Source of the DNA: Fragilariopsis cylindrus CCMP1102
Lineage: Eukaryota > Bacillariophyta > Bacillariophyceae > Bacillariales > Bacillariaceae
Length of the DNA: 64,000 nt
Assembly: GCA_900095095.1 (NCBI GenBank)
Contig: FMBT01000377.1
Location: forward strand, 1-64,000
Direction: 5' to 3'
Part shown: piece by piece, positions 19,801 to 31,604 of the stretch
Numbering within the stretch: position 1 is the stretch's first letter
Layout: each line of letters starts with the position of its first letter
The notes under the pieces: generated by a model
Seen by the model: only the letters and a program-made list of their open reading frames with translations
Databases searched by the model: none
Told to the model about the DNA's origin: nothing
Position numbers and translations under genes: made by a program

Positions 19801-20733
19801 ATGCATCAATCATTCCTCTCACAATGTACGACACTCGGTAAGTCTACTACAACTACTTGCAGCAAAATGGTTTTAACCATGCATCATCCTTTAACTGGGC
19901 TCCTCGTAGCGGCGTCAATGTGCCTATTCGCATCGAACGTTTTCGTTCATGGCTTTGTACATATATCAAGATCAAGTCAAAAGCAACAACAAAGAAGGTA
20001 CTCTACTATTGTCAGTAATGATAGCGAAGAAAACGATTCAACAACAACAACAGCAACAGCGGCGACGACAAAAACGATAGAATCATTAAAACGAGAATTA
20101 ATTAACTTAGGTGCTTCCTACGATCGTGGATATGGTGCAACGTCTCGTTCCTTTGCTCAAGCCGATTCTATAATTTCTAAATTAGAACAGATGAATCCGG
20201 AACAAAATGCAATACGAGGAATTGATGGTAACAGTGGTGGTGATGATGATACACTGTCGTCTCCACTAGCTGGAAATTGGCGTATGATATGGACCACAGC
20301 AGCGGATGTATTGACTTTAAATGCGAACCCATTTACGACTGTTGGTGCGATTTATCAAGTTTTTGATCCTCCGTCCGTCACAAATATTATTGATTTACTG
20401 CCACCATTTCAAACTTTACTCGGTAGTGAGCGAGGTTCATTACTTAGAGCTAAGGTGCAAACTAGAGCCTATGAACCCACCACAAAACAAGAAGGAAATA
20501 ACAAAAACAAGATCGGTTTGGCTTTTGAAAGTATTTCCTTAGAACCGGTAGAACTATTTGGAAATGATGTTGGATTTTTACCTCCACTAGGATTTGACTT
20601 ACCACGCACACCATTCGAAGGTTTCTTCGATGTTATATTCTTAGATGAGAATCTATTGATCATTCAACAAAATGCACAAGGTGGATTAGGTGGATTATTC
20701 GTCCTTACAAAAGTAGATAATTTCGATCCATGA
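19801..20733 (+). CDS. plastid fibrillin (PAP/plastid lipid-associated protein)
   Basis: 310 residues from the ATG at 19801. A hydrophobic signal-like segment (about 23-50, GLLVAASMCLFASNVFVHG) is followed by FVHISRSSQKQQQRR. This is a signal peptide, a Phe near the cleavage point and a basic transit-like stretch, fitting a bipartite diatom plastid presequence. The later in-frame ATG at 19867 would put the signal peptide at the very N-terminus and may be the true start. The mature part has the PAP/fibrillin features: a helical start (SLKRELINLG), LAGNWRMIWTTAADVLTL, the lipocalin-like core around VELFGNDVGFLPPLGFDLP, and the C-terminal FFDVIFLDENLLIIQQ. Fibrillins bind lipids in plastoglobules and thylakoids and help in photoprotection and quinone metabolism. 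The subfamily is not assigned. Confidence 0.83.
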   Translation: MHQSFLSQCTTLGKSTTTTCSKMVLTMHHPLTGLLVAASMCLFASNVFVHGFVHISRSSQKQQQRRYSTIVSNDSEENDSTTTTATAATTKTIESLKRELINLGASYDRGYGATSRSFAQADSIISKLEQMNPEQNAIRGIDGNSGGDDDTLSSPLAGNWRMIWTTAADVLTLNANPFTTVGAIYQVFDPPSVTNIIDLLPPFQTLLGSERGSLLRAKVQTRAYEPTTKQEGNNKNKIGLAFESISLEPVELFGNDVGFLPPLGFDLPRTPFEGFFDVIFLDENLLIIQQNAQGGLGGLFVLTKVDNFDP

Positions 20734-20992
20734 ATGATCGACGATACTGTAGTATGTTCACTACTGTAGACATATATGACTTATAATAATCATTTAAAGA
20801 TAAAAAAAAGGAAAAGAAAAAGTTTTTTCATACCGTAAGGTATACTTTATATATGGAATTAGATGTGGTGTTCATAGATCTTTAATATTTTGACAGATCG
20901 TATATAATTATTTTTTAATAATAATCGGGTCTTGAATCTTTTTTACTTATTTATTTTATGAAGCATCATCTTTCTTATTCTTTTCATCATCA

Positions 20993-21050
20993 TCATCATC
21001 ATCTTCGGGTATTAAAATTAATCATCATCATCTTCGGGTATTAAAATTAA
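20993..21050 (-). repeat. 29-bp tandem duplication at the 3' end of NDUFAF3
   Basis: Two exact 29-bp copies (20993-21021 and 21022-21050) sit side by side across the stop codon of the NDUFAF3-like gene. Because 29 is not a multiple of three, the first copy runs into a stop at the junction. The second copy still leads into an acidic tail (Asp run, then EKNKKDDAS and a stop) that looks like the older C-terminus. Confidence 0.8.
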
Positions 21051-21765
21051 TCCCGCTGCTACTCTACGATCTTCTCCATTCAAAACATTAAATGTTCCCA
21101 TAGTATTGGTTATATCTAAGGGTTCAACCACAAGATTAGGATGAACTGTTCGTAATTCTTTTCGGATTGATTGTATAAGTTCATGTGGTATCGTCCCCTT
21201 GGAACAACCCAAGAATAGATATTCTAATTCCGGTCGGTATAGTAAGACGGGTGCCAATGATTCCGCTGTTAACTCTTCTGGTCGACGGACATTCCATAAG
21301 AAACAGGCACCAGGAAATGCTAATATCGATCCAGCACAATGCACAATTCCACCCGTTTGTCGTAAATTTTCATCACTAGGATCCAGATTTTAATCATATT
21401 TATGACATCAAATCCAGTGTCAGAATGACATGTAACACAATTTTCGGTACACCATCATTATGATCCAAGGAGTCACCCAATAAGTCAGTTCCATGTCCCT
21501 GCCAACTATTCATATTTCTTGTTTGCTGATGTTGATACTGATGCTGATGCTGATGTTGATGTTGGAATTGCTGCAAATGCTGCAATTGTTGGAAGGAGAG
21601 ACAACGACGTCGATCATCGTTGTTTTTCCAAAAAACATTACCGATGGTATTATTATTATTGGTATGAAAAGAAAATAACGATCCTCCTCGTTGATGAAAA
21701 AAAGCTCTTCTCGTTGATACTAAAAGATGCCGCCGCCGTGAGAGGAGATGGTTATGAAAGCTCAT
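21018..21765 (-). CDS. NDUFAF3: complex I assembly factor NDUFAF3-like (Mth938 domain)
   Basis: Two open stretches, 21400-21765 and 21018-21344 (open on to about 21380), read as one gene. The first gives an Arg-rich, mitochondrial-type N-terminus (SRRRHLLVSTRRAFFHQR) with a His/Gln repeat. The second gives the Mth938 core: CAGSILAFPGACFLWNV, LTAESLAPVLLYRPELEYLFLGCS and TFNVLNGEDRRVAAGLILIP. Between them a GFDVIN motif expected at this position lies in the third frame. Continuity needs one extra base at each of two four-base T runs (21388-21391 and 21441-21444), so this is either an assembly undercall, a damaged allele or an intron I cannot place. NDUFAF3 helps assemble the membrane-arm junction of mitochondrial complex I. 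The C-terminus is altered by a 29-bp tandem duplication. Confidence 0.68.
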
Positions 21766-22288
21766 AATATTAGGAGGGAGTGAGGAGCTTTGTGGCGGGG
21801 ATCAACAATGAATCAATCGATCAGAAATTCTGATATTGATATGCTGTTACTGTGCGTATGATTTTTTTTATCAGTATTGCATGCCGTGGTACCACCTTAA
21901 CACTTTTGCTCTGTTCTGATTGTTACTATTATGATTAGCGAATGATGGGCTGATACAAACACTCATTTTGGCTTTTCATACAGTACAGATATTCGTGACT
22001 CATGATGTGAAGGGAGACATGAAAAATGTGAACATAAAGGGGTGATAATCACCCCTAATTTGAAAGTCATCAGTATTCATTCGCAACAAGAAACAAGGAA
22101 AACGACAATATTGAATACTGTTCTAGTAATATATGAAAGCAAAGCAAAGCAGAACAACAACAACAACAATCACATCAATAATCATCTTTTGAGTAGACTT
22201 TCTTGTGAATAAGACAACGCCATTAAAATAATTAAAATAATTGTAATAATAATAATAATAATAATAATAACAACAGCAAAAGGATAAG
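21766..22288. promoter_or_regulatory. shared divergent promoter of NDUFAF3-like and golgin-84 genes
   Basis: 523 bp between two divergent start codons. It holds a 17-nt perfect palindrome at 22039-22055 and an (AAT)n run just before the golgin ATG (about 22245-22270). No other gene is seen. Confidence 0.5.
22039..22055. promoter_or_regulatory. palindrome GGGGTGAT-A-ATCACCCC
   Basis: Eight-base arms, exactly complementary around one central A, in an otherwise AT-rich divergent promoter. The form suits a dimeric DNA-binding protein. Binding is not shown; this is observation plus inference. Confidence 0.45.
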
Positions 22289-25119
22289 ATGTCCTGGCTC
22301 AGCAACGTAAATAATCTATTAACAAAGCTAGACGATCAAGTTGAAACGGTGGTTGAAGAACGAGCCACTGCCCAAGATGATGACGACTACGAAGTTATTG
22401 ATGGAGTAGTGAAAACGGGAATTGATGACATTTTAGCCAAACGAGGACTGTCATCGTCGGTAGGTTCTGACGATGACGATGATGATGAACTAGAGGAGAA
22501 CGATCAGGAGAAAGAAGTAGTAGTAGAAGAAGAACAGACAAAAGATATCCGATCAGATCAGAAAGAAATGTCTGCAGTTGTTAAAAATGAAAATGACAAG
22601 ACAATAGAACAAACTGTGAATGACGATCAGATTCAAAATGAGATGGTAAAGGATGATGATGCGATAAGTCAACAAGGGGATAATTCAACAATAGAAATCC
22701 CATCTATGAAAGTGATAGAACCAGAAATATCGAAAAATACGGATACAAAGACTGATGATACTAATAGTTCCGAAATATCTTATACAACCAATCCACTGTT
22801 AAAAGCCTCCTTGTTATTAAGTCCTGCAGCTAAAAAGATATCGGCACCACCATCTACAGATGTATCAACAAAAGCAAAAGCAGCACCAGGCTCAGGCTCA
22901 ACCTCATTAACTTCGTCATTTAATCTAAAACAAAGAAAGCAACGACCACCACCACCTGCTACTACTGCTATTAACTCTCCAAATCGTTCTGCACAAAAGG
23001 AACACCGAGAACTCGTCATGGAACGGAAGGAGGCTCAGAAGGAATCTCGGACGTTACGACGACACGTTGTGTCGCTCAATGAGCAACTCGAGGCAGCAGA
23101 ATCGGAACTACAAGCACAACGAAAAGAACTGGAAAGAGCAGCGGAACGGATGGAAAAAGATCGTGTACGACAAAAACAGGAAAAAGAGAAAACTCAAAAA
23201 ACTCAAGTACAGGAAGCTACTCTACTGAAAACACAACACGAAAAGAGTGTAAAGGATCAACAGACACGATATGAAGAACAACTGGAAAAGTATCGGAAAA
23301 AATTGTCGACGGAAGAAAAGAAAAGAAAGAAGGAGGGTGGAACATGGGATAAGGAAATGTTGAATGCCACGGAACGAGAACATGACATGAGAGAAGCAGT
23401 GGGTGCTATGGAAGATGAAAAATCTACTTTATTGCAACAAATTTCAACATTACAAGGACAACAAACAGCACTTGGATTACGATTGGAATCATTAACACAA
23501 GCCTCTGATAATTCGATGGAACGTGAACGTGATGCAGAAGATCGTTTGGATGCTGCATTGAATCAGCATGCACGACAAATCAGTCAACGGCAGGTACGTG
23601 TATAACAGCAATAATGAAATAGGAAGGAAACGTGTTCTTTTGTGCGTGTGAAGGACCATTCTCGATATTAAAAAAAGGTCCTTCGAAAGTGATGACATAT
23701 CATCTTACATTCTAATATGTTTCCTCATTTCATGCTACCCACAATATAATGTTTTAGGCAAGAGAGTCACAACTAGAACGAACAGTCCAAGAGCTAAACG
23801 CAGCACTTGTTTCATCCAGAAATAACAGTAGACTGTCAGGCAGCAGCAGTCTTGGTGATAACGCTTCTTCGAGTGGATCCAATAATGCATATTCAGAAGC
23901 TGCTCGGATCAGTGCGTTGGAAATGGACCTACAGGATGCAAATTCAAATCTTGATATGGAAAAAGAACAAGTAAGTGGAATTATGTGTTTTAATTGGGGG
24001 GGGGAGAAGATATAGATTAGAACTGAGTTGGGAAATTATTATCTTGTTTGTCACGTTTTTACTAACCTGTATTTTTTTTCGAATATCTACCACTATTTGA
24101 ATAGTCACAAACATTACAAATGCAACTTCGAAGTTTTTCAAAGGAAACCACACAGGAGGCAAATATTATTCACGCAAAGCAAATACAATCTGATCGGCAA
24201 GTTGCAGATATGTCGCTTATAATTTCGAAATTGGAAGCGAAGTTGAGAGAATACGATAAGCTATCCCCAGATAATGATTCAAATTTACCCACATCCTCTT
24301 TCAACGACGACGAAAATCCGAATCAGATCAAAATTCTTTCAGAAGAGGTGTTACGATTACGTGATAAGATAGCAAATCAAAACAGCGTATCTCTTTCTAT
24401 GAAAAATCGTTTGAAGGTAGCTGTTGATAGATCAAACACTCTTGAAGATCAGTTAATGGTAGCAAAAACGTCATCCAATAACGGTGACGGGGACGTTTAT
24501 GACTCAATGGAACGAGCTCGTGCTCCCATTTCTGGTGGAAGAAGGCGGCGGCAAGCTAATCCACCTACTATGTCATCATATATATCATCTGGTGGTGGCG
24601 AACGTACGGAGCAAATCGGTCAAGTTGTAGATCAGATCGATTCGTTTGCTGTTTCGACAGGTGAGTGTTATCTATCTGCCAATTATGCCTTCATGTTGTT
24701 GATCTTTCACTCACACAAAACATTGTTTCTCAAAAATAAAACGAAAATCTAACTGAAATTCTGGTTGTGTGTATCATCTTTATGCACTTGTGTTAATAGG
24801 AAAGTACTTACGAAGGAATCCGCTAGCACGAGCGGGATTTATCTTCTACTTAATATTGATTCATTTATGGACATTTGTTTTACTTTTCTTCCACGCTCAT
24901 TCTTTCGAGACAACCATCCCAAATAGTAACTTCGGTACAGTTCCACATAGCCCACATGCAATGTTGCAACAACAACAAATCGTGAGAAGCATTGATAGCG
25001 CTGCAGCTGTACGAAGTAATATTGAACAGCTACATCTTGATACGCAAGGAAATAATGATGTCGATAGATTAGCTGACAAAGTAACTGACAAGAAAGTTGA
25101 CGCATACGATACACCATAG
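22289..25119 (+). CDS. golgin-84 (GOLGA5) homologue, Golgi coiled-coil tether
   Basis: Four exons: 22289-23593, 23758-23970, 24105-24660 and 24800-25119, all with GT-AG borders and matching phases (0, 0, 1), giving about 797 residues. The N-terminus MSWLSNVNNLLTKLDDQVE is the golgin-84 type start. An acidic low-complexity region (about 30-230) precedes long heptad-rich coiled coil (about 235-660). The last exon encodes the C-terminal anchor motif YLRRNPLARAGFIFYLILI, then HLWTFVLLFF, closely matching the golgin-84 tail (LRRYP.AR....Y...LHLWV). Golgin-84 is a tail-anchored cis-Golgi tether used in intra-Golgi COPI vesicle capture and stacking. Unusually, about 80 residues follow the TM segment, where animal golgin-84 has only a few. 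Confidence 0.85.
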
Positions 25120-25299
25120 ACAAGAATCAGATTGCAAACGCAAACGATTCAACTTAATGATAAAAAAGATAAGATAGGTTGAGGTTAATATCATCTATAA
25201 GATCAGCAGATTAATCGGAAAACTGTCACTTTAGATTAGAATAGGCTAACTGTGATTTTTTTCTCTGATAAACTTCCATTTCAAGATTTCTCTCTACCT

Positions 25300-28200
25300 C
25301 TACCTCATTTTTCTTTTCTGGCTTGAAACAATCATACCGTTATTGTAACGTTGAACAAAACTAAGTGTGTGGTGGAGTTCAGACAATTTCAGTGCTGATG
25401 ATAACTTCTGCTCTTCGGGTGAAGAATTTGATTCCGTGCTCCCTTCCCCGTTAATAGGAATATCGTCAAGTCGCTGAACGCCAGGAAAAAAAATATGCTT
25501 ACTTTGAGATGGAGATTCGTCATGGAGAATAGGAGCACAAATAGGACAGTTTGGTTCAAACTTGCAGGTTTCGATATGCTCTTCTGATAGCTTGTAACGA
25601 AACGGCCTTGACTGTATTTCCTTCCATTCAATGTCCTGTGGTGTTTTTTTACTCTTTTTCCATTTCCTATTGTAGTATTCATATTCATGCTGTTGATCTT
25701 TTTGCTTTTCTTCAAAATTCCTTTTTTCAATTTTCTCCTGGTCTGCTTTACGAGTGTATCCACGAATGCTTCTTCCAAGACTTTTTTCTTCTGCAATAGT
25801 GTCCTCGTCTTTCATAAAGTCTTGTAGTGCATCACTTTTGTCCAGGATACGATGAATTGCTTCCTTAGTAGACTCGATACTTCTTGATTTTCCCCTTACT
25901 TTTAATTGATAAAAGGAACGATTTTTGTTTTGAAGTTCGTTATAGTTGGCGAGAAGAGCAGTCGCAGCCAAAGGCATAAATGCAGGATTGAACTCGACCA
26001 GAGGTTTCTTTATTTTGGTGTTGCTAGTGCTGTTACGCCTCGCATCCCGCGCCTTTCTACTAGACATCTTCTTGACGCTTACTTTCCCCTCGCGTTTCTT
26101 CTTAGAGTCACTGCCACTCTTCTTCTCATCGTCTTGCATCTCTTCCGTTTCTTCTTCTTCTTCCTCCTCCTCCTCCTCATCACCATCTTCTTCTTCTTCT
26201 TCCTCCTTCTCCTCAATAGCAATCTCTCCTTTTCTCAATTTACTGTTGTATTTGTCAATGAAATCAAGAGAATAAAGCATTTCGCTGAGAATCCGTATAG
26301 AAGTTTTCTTTTGGGAAGCTATTTGAGCAGTTCTACTTGGACGCTTTCCATTATTTGTTTTGTCGTTAGTAGCATTTACTAGGACATCATCTTCCTCATC
26401 GAAGAATCGAAAGTTAATCGGAGGCTGGAGATTTGATTCATCGATTTCAAATATGCTTGGATTCCACTTCTCTGTTGTTAAATCTGCATTTGATGATGAA
26501 AACATAACGGGAATATTGTCTTGTACGTCTGGCTTGGTTTCTTGTGGGGAACTCGTTTGATTCGTATCCAATTTCTTTCTTTGAGATCTCTCTCGCTCTG
26601 CCAAGAAATCATATCGTTGAACAACATTATTGTATTCCAAGTTCTCCTGAATAATATCTTCGTCATTTTCTTCCCCGTTTGATTCCATATTTTCGATAAG
26701 TGCTCTCTGTATTTGCCCCCGGATATCATTAATAGGACCATATTGTAACGGAACAAAGTGTTCATTTTTTCGTTTGAACCCATGATAGTCAGATACATGC
26801 CCCTATTTTAACATTATAAAGAAAGAAAACAACAGCAAAAGAATTGAAGACATGAGATTCGTTCGGTTCAAATGTCAACACATACCAATAATCACCCAGG
26901 AAATATTAACTATCAATCGAATAATTTGCGGCTTACAAGGTGACTTAGTTTCACCCAGTTCGAAACATCGACTTTTGAACCGTTTGAATCATCTACAGTA
27001 TTGCAGAGACCTCCCTGAGAATTGATATTAACTTTGCGTTGGAGGTTATATTCAGGGACAATGACTCGATTTGTTCCTTCTTCTTTTGCTTCGCCCTCCT
27101 TACTTTGATTTTTGGGAGAATCTCGTCTTCGTTTTCTCTTTTCCTTCGTGCCAATTTGTTCTTGCGGAATCTTCTTTTTTGTCCTCGTTATTGATTTCGT
27201 CTGCGGCTTGACACCTTCGGTTTTCATATTCCTACAAAAATCAGGATGCTCTTTCAGGTATTCGTCGAGTTCTGAGTAATCGCCACAACTTTTACCTTTC
27301 GATGCGGTTTGTCCTTTGCTTTTGACTTGGCGTGTTGTTCTTCGGTTAAAAAGTAGAAAGAGAAAAGATGATGTGTTAGTAAAATGATAAGAAAAGATTG
27401 ATAAATACCAAATTTAGAAAATATACTAAGAACCAACATACCTCGTTGGAATAATATTGTCGGCAATTGTCGACCAGTTTCCAAATCCATAGATTCTTAC
27501 ACCATGTAGAAACGCCATAGTCTCCTCTTTTGTCCATGTCCCTGTGCGTATTTGTCCCTTGGCTTGTCGTTCTTCATCTCTCACGCTGTTCTTTTCAGGC
27601 TTTCTTGGAGATTTGCTGTTGCTGTTGCTGTTGTCTTGTTCTTGTTCTTCTTGTTCTTCTTCATCATCTTCTTCCTCTTCATCTTTTTCGTGAATATGCC
27701 TACGGCTATCTCGGGAAGGGTACCTGCGGTCGCCATTTTTGGTATTGACTTGGGTTTCAGTAGAGCCTGACAAATTATTGGTTTCATTCCCATTGATCTT
27801 ATTATCCTCGTTGGTGCTGTGTTGAGAAGAACATAGTCTCCTAGCACGTTTTCTAGTAGTTGTGGTGGCGGCAGTAGTGTCTTCTTCTGTTTGCTTTTGT
27901 TTTGATCGTGGTGATGACGGTGATGATGACGGTGTTGAATTTGTCCGCGGAGGACAACCCTTGGTGTTGTTACTGCTACTACTACTACTACTACTACTAC
28001 TCTTGATACTATTATTACATTTGACAGCGGCACGTCGACGTCCACGAAGTGAATCTGATTTAGGTGAAACGACTTCAGGTGGGACGACTTCAGATTGTTC
28101 TCCTCTGTCATCATTCGACGTCGAATTTTGTGGCAGAGTACCTATTACTTTCGTTTGCTTTGTGGATTCTAGATTCACGACAGCGGAAAGTTTCTGATGT

Positions 28201-31200
28201 TCCCGCTGTTGCAGTTCAACCTGTTGCTGTTTTATACTCTGCAATTCAACTTGTTGATGTTGAAGATTATGTTGGACTTGCTGCTGCTGCTCTCGTTGTT
28301 TAATATTATTATTACGTTTTTGTTCACCTCTTTTCTTTTCAAAAGCAAGACGTTGTTCCATTTTGGATGGTAGCGATGATGACAATACCTTCTTCGATGA
28401 TTTCGATCCTGATCGTTGTTCATCGGATTGAGACCTAGAACTACTACGAGGAGGAGGAGGAGATGGTGATTTCAATTGTTGCGATTGGGATGATGACGAT
28501 GGAGTGCTACCATTCTTTTCTAGAGGTGAGGGTTGAGATGCCTTGTCTACTTCTCCATTGATCTTTACGGTAGAATTGTCCTTATCACTACTTTTTCCAT
28601 TTCTCTTCTCATGGCGTTCGATTTCTTCGACATGTGTATGATTTCCTTCTTTGACGACTTCGGTGGTAGAACCGTGTACTGTCTCTTCTTTGGCTTCGGC
28701 AGTTCTTTCTTGGATAAGACCAACACCTTCGACGTTTTGTGAGTGGTCTTTCGCTTCAATACGTTCATCCAAAATTTCTGGTTCATCATCATTTTGCATT
28801 TTTGGTGTGTGCTTTGACTTGTTGCGTGTTGAATATTCGTTCCTCGTGTTGACTTGACTTTGTCCATTGGTTTGAATTTTATAGTCAACAGACAATTTAT
28901 CAGATGATTTATGAGTATAGTCAACAGACAATTTATCAGATGATTTATGAGCAGCTGGCACAGTTCCTTGCGTGCTCGAAATTTCAGATGGAGAATTAGA
29001 TACCTTTTTTTTTTGATGTTCATAGTGTTGACGGCATATTTTGTCTTGTCCGTCCTCCCCTTCTCGCAAGATACCACCTCTATTTACTCTTGTCTTTGAA
29101 CCCACCAATGGACTCTTCATGATACCGTTCCATCGAACTTTCCTCCCGGGACTTCGTCTGCCAGTACAATCTTTGATCTCTTGTTTCTTTGGAGAAGAGT
29201 TATGACTGCCGGAATCGACGCCCGTACCGACACCATCATCGACAGAAAATATCTCGGATGGGATGTCGCTTACTTTTTGTTGTTTATTCTTGTCAAACAA
29301 TTCATACAACGAATTAGATGGCACGTTTTCTACATCCCTAGTATTATTTATAAAATTGTGAGTTTCGTCGTCGGTATTGTTATCTTTCGGAACCTCCTTC
29401 GGGCATTTCATTTTTTCTTTCATTCTTAGCGAAATTCCGGTTGTCTCTAATGATGAATTAGTCAGTGTACTTCGGTGTGACCGATTCCGACTAACCCGTT
29501 GTGATCTGACTGTTGCAGCATTCTCCAAAATGGAAGGTGAAGATGGTGGAGAGAAATGATGACTTAGTTTTCTTCGTTTGGGACGTTGTTTCAGTGGCGA
29601 TTCCTTCTTTTCTGTTGATAGAGACAAACGATTTCTTATATAATGATTAGTAGTAGTAGTAGTTGCAGCAGCAGCCAAAGAATCGGCGGGCTCGATAGTA
29701 AAATCTTTGCTGCGACGAGATCCTTTCGTTCGTTTCGGTGATGAAGGAAGCATGGGTTTCTTGTTGTTGTTGTTGCTGTGAAGTTTTTCGATCCTGTCAC
29801 CGCCATTAACGAGTGCAGCTTTCGTCATCAAAGAAGTGATTCCTACATCATCTGACATTAAATCTTGTCTAAACCTAGCATCTTGCCATGGCTGAGCCAG
29901 ACACGCTATGACAAAATCTTGCATGAAAGATGTTGTATCAAATGAAATTGATGCATTATTTTGTTTCTTACTGATACCATTATATTCGTTGCTGTCATTG
30001 TCACTGACTCGTCTACCCTTCCGACTCTGATTCCGCCTTCGTTCAATTTTCCTCTTCGGAAGTTTTTCTACCGTAGACGATAAATGATTTTCACTATCGA
30101 CCATATTTTCAGATAAAAAGACAATGCGTGTTTGCCAAGAAGATTCCCATGGAGCAATTAGATTCAACGTATAGGTCTGTGCGAACCAAATGCACTCATC
30201 AATAAGTTTTCGTAGATTTAATTGCAGTACAGAATGATCGATACTGTTTCTGTCACTATCTTCGACAAAATCTGGTGAATTTTTGTTGCGAATTGACGCT
30301 TCTGCTATCGCAACCAGCATGGATTGTAAATTGTTAGAAGATACATGCTTAGAATTCTGTGTTGTTCGTCGCGACCAGAATTGAATCTCAGAAGAATGCG
30401 ATGATGCTATTGATGTGTTGTTAAGGATGAGATTATTGTCATCAGAGTCGCCTCTAATAACTTTAATGCCGTTCTTATTGTTGTATTCACTACTAGAGTA
30501 AATGGAACAATCCATTTCTATCCGTGCACATATCATTGTCGAAATAAATTCAGCACCATGCAAGAGACATCGAACTAGTTCTAATGGAGGTGATACAGGT
30601 CGATTATTATGCAATGCTGCTGCTGCTGCTGCAATTGTTGTTGACGACGACGACGATGGCGTATAAATCATACCTGTCGTTGCCTTTTGTTGTACCCCGT
30701 TAAGCTTGACGTTGTTGATGTCGTCGTCGTCACAGTCGTCATTACCTACAGTATTGACGACTATCTCGTCTTCATCATCGTCACTACCACTACTACACTT
30801 CTTGCGTTTTCGACGCGGATTTTGTCGTTTTATAGATTTTATCCTTATTCTTTCGTCACCGCCCGTGGAGCAGGATCTGTTGTTGACTTGCTGTTTCTCA
30901 TTTTCCACCAATAAATTATGTCTTCTTGGACTTTTTCTTGTTATTGTTGTTGTGCCATTGTTGTTATGATTGTGACTGTGATTGTGATTATTATCATTAT
31001 CGTTGCTGCTGCTGTTCTGTCCATTCGTCGTACTCGTCGCCTGTATATCGCACTGCTTTGACACAGGCCAAATACTAGCAATCGTCTTGGAATTGTAATG
31101 CTGTAACAACGGTGACGACGTGGAGGAATTGAGAGCCGTAGTACTTTCGTCATTTTGCGACGAAGTAATCGAAACTATTGGTTTATGTCGGATCGACCAT

Positions 31201-31604
31201 TCTTCTTTCACATGAGAATATTTCAGACGACCACATTCAAAACGGATTGTACTTTTTGTGATGGGATATCCATTGGTGGCAGCAACGGAAGTCCCTGTCG
31301 TGGTGGTCGAGTAATCGTCGGGTGTGTTGTTGTCATGATCTCCTTCGATGATTGATGTTGCAGCACATAGTGACGAACGTATTTCCTTAACAACGTCGGC
31401 ACTACTAGTACAAGTAGAAAATTCCACCGGGAATGAAGATCCTGATCCTGATGATGATGATACCGACGCGGATGATAATGCTGATAACTTCTGCTTGCCT
31501 TTTGATTTTTTTTGGTTTCTAGTCAATGATCTTCCAGAGCTTCCATTGTTGAAAGATCTAGCATTGCGTTGACGACAACCATTCACCGCAGTAGGAGGAT
31601 CCAT
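25300..31604 (-). CDS. very large single-MYB/SANT (SHAQKY-class) nuclear protein
   Basis: Three exons: 27442-31604, 26937-27339 and 25300-26802. The introns (27340-27441 and 26803-26936) have GT-AG borders and phases that agree, for a total of about 2,022 residues. The first intron splits the MYB helix-3 region. Spliced, it reads GTWTKEETMAFLHGVRIYGFGNWSTIADNIIPTR followed by TTRQVKSKGQ, matching the single-repeat SHAQKY-type MYB (W-x19-W, TRT.QVKSHAQK); it lies at about residues 1352-1402. The rest is mostly disordered: Ser, Gln, Asn and Asp/Glu runs, basic patches that could be nuclear signals (PRRKRKK), and a C-terminal Cys pair in CKFEPNCPIC. Plant and diatom SHAQKY MYBs are transcription factors, but this one is several times the usual length. 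Targets are unknown. Two near-identical segments (about 28885-28950) form a short internal repeat. Confidence 0.75.

Noticed and set aside
25946-26275. Ser/Leu-rich plus-strand open frame inside the MYB gene
   Set aside because: Antisense shadow of the Glu/Lys-rich coding repeat on the minus strand.
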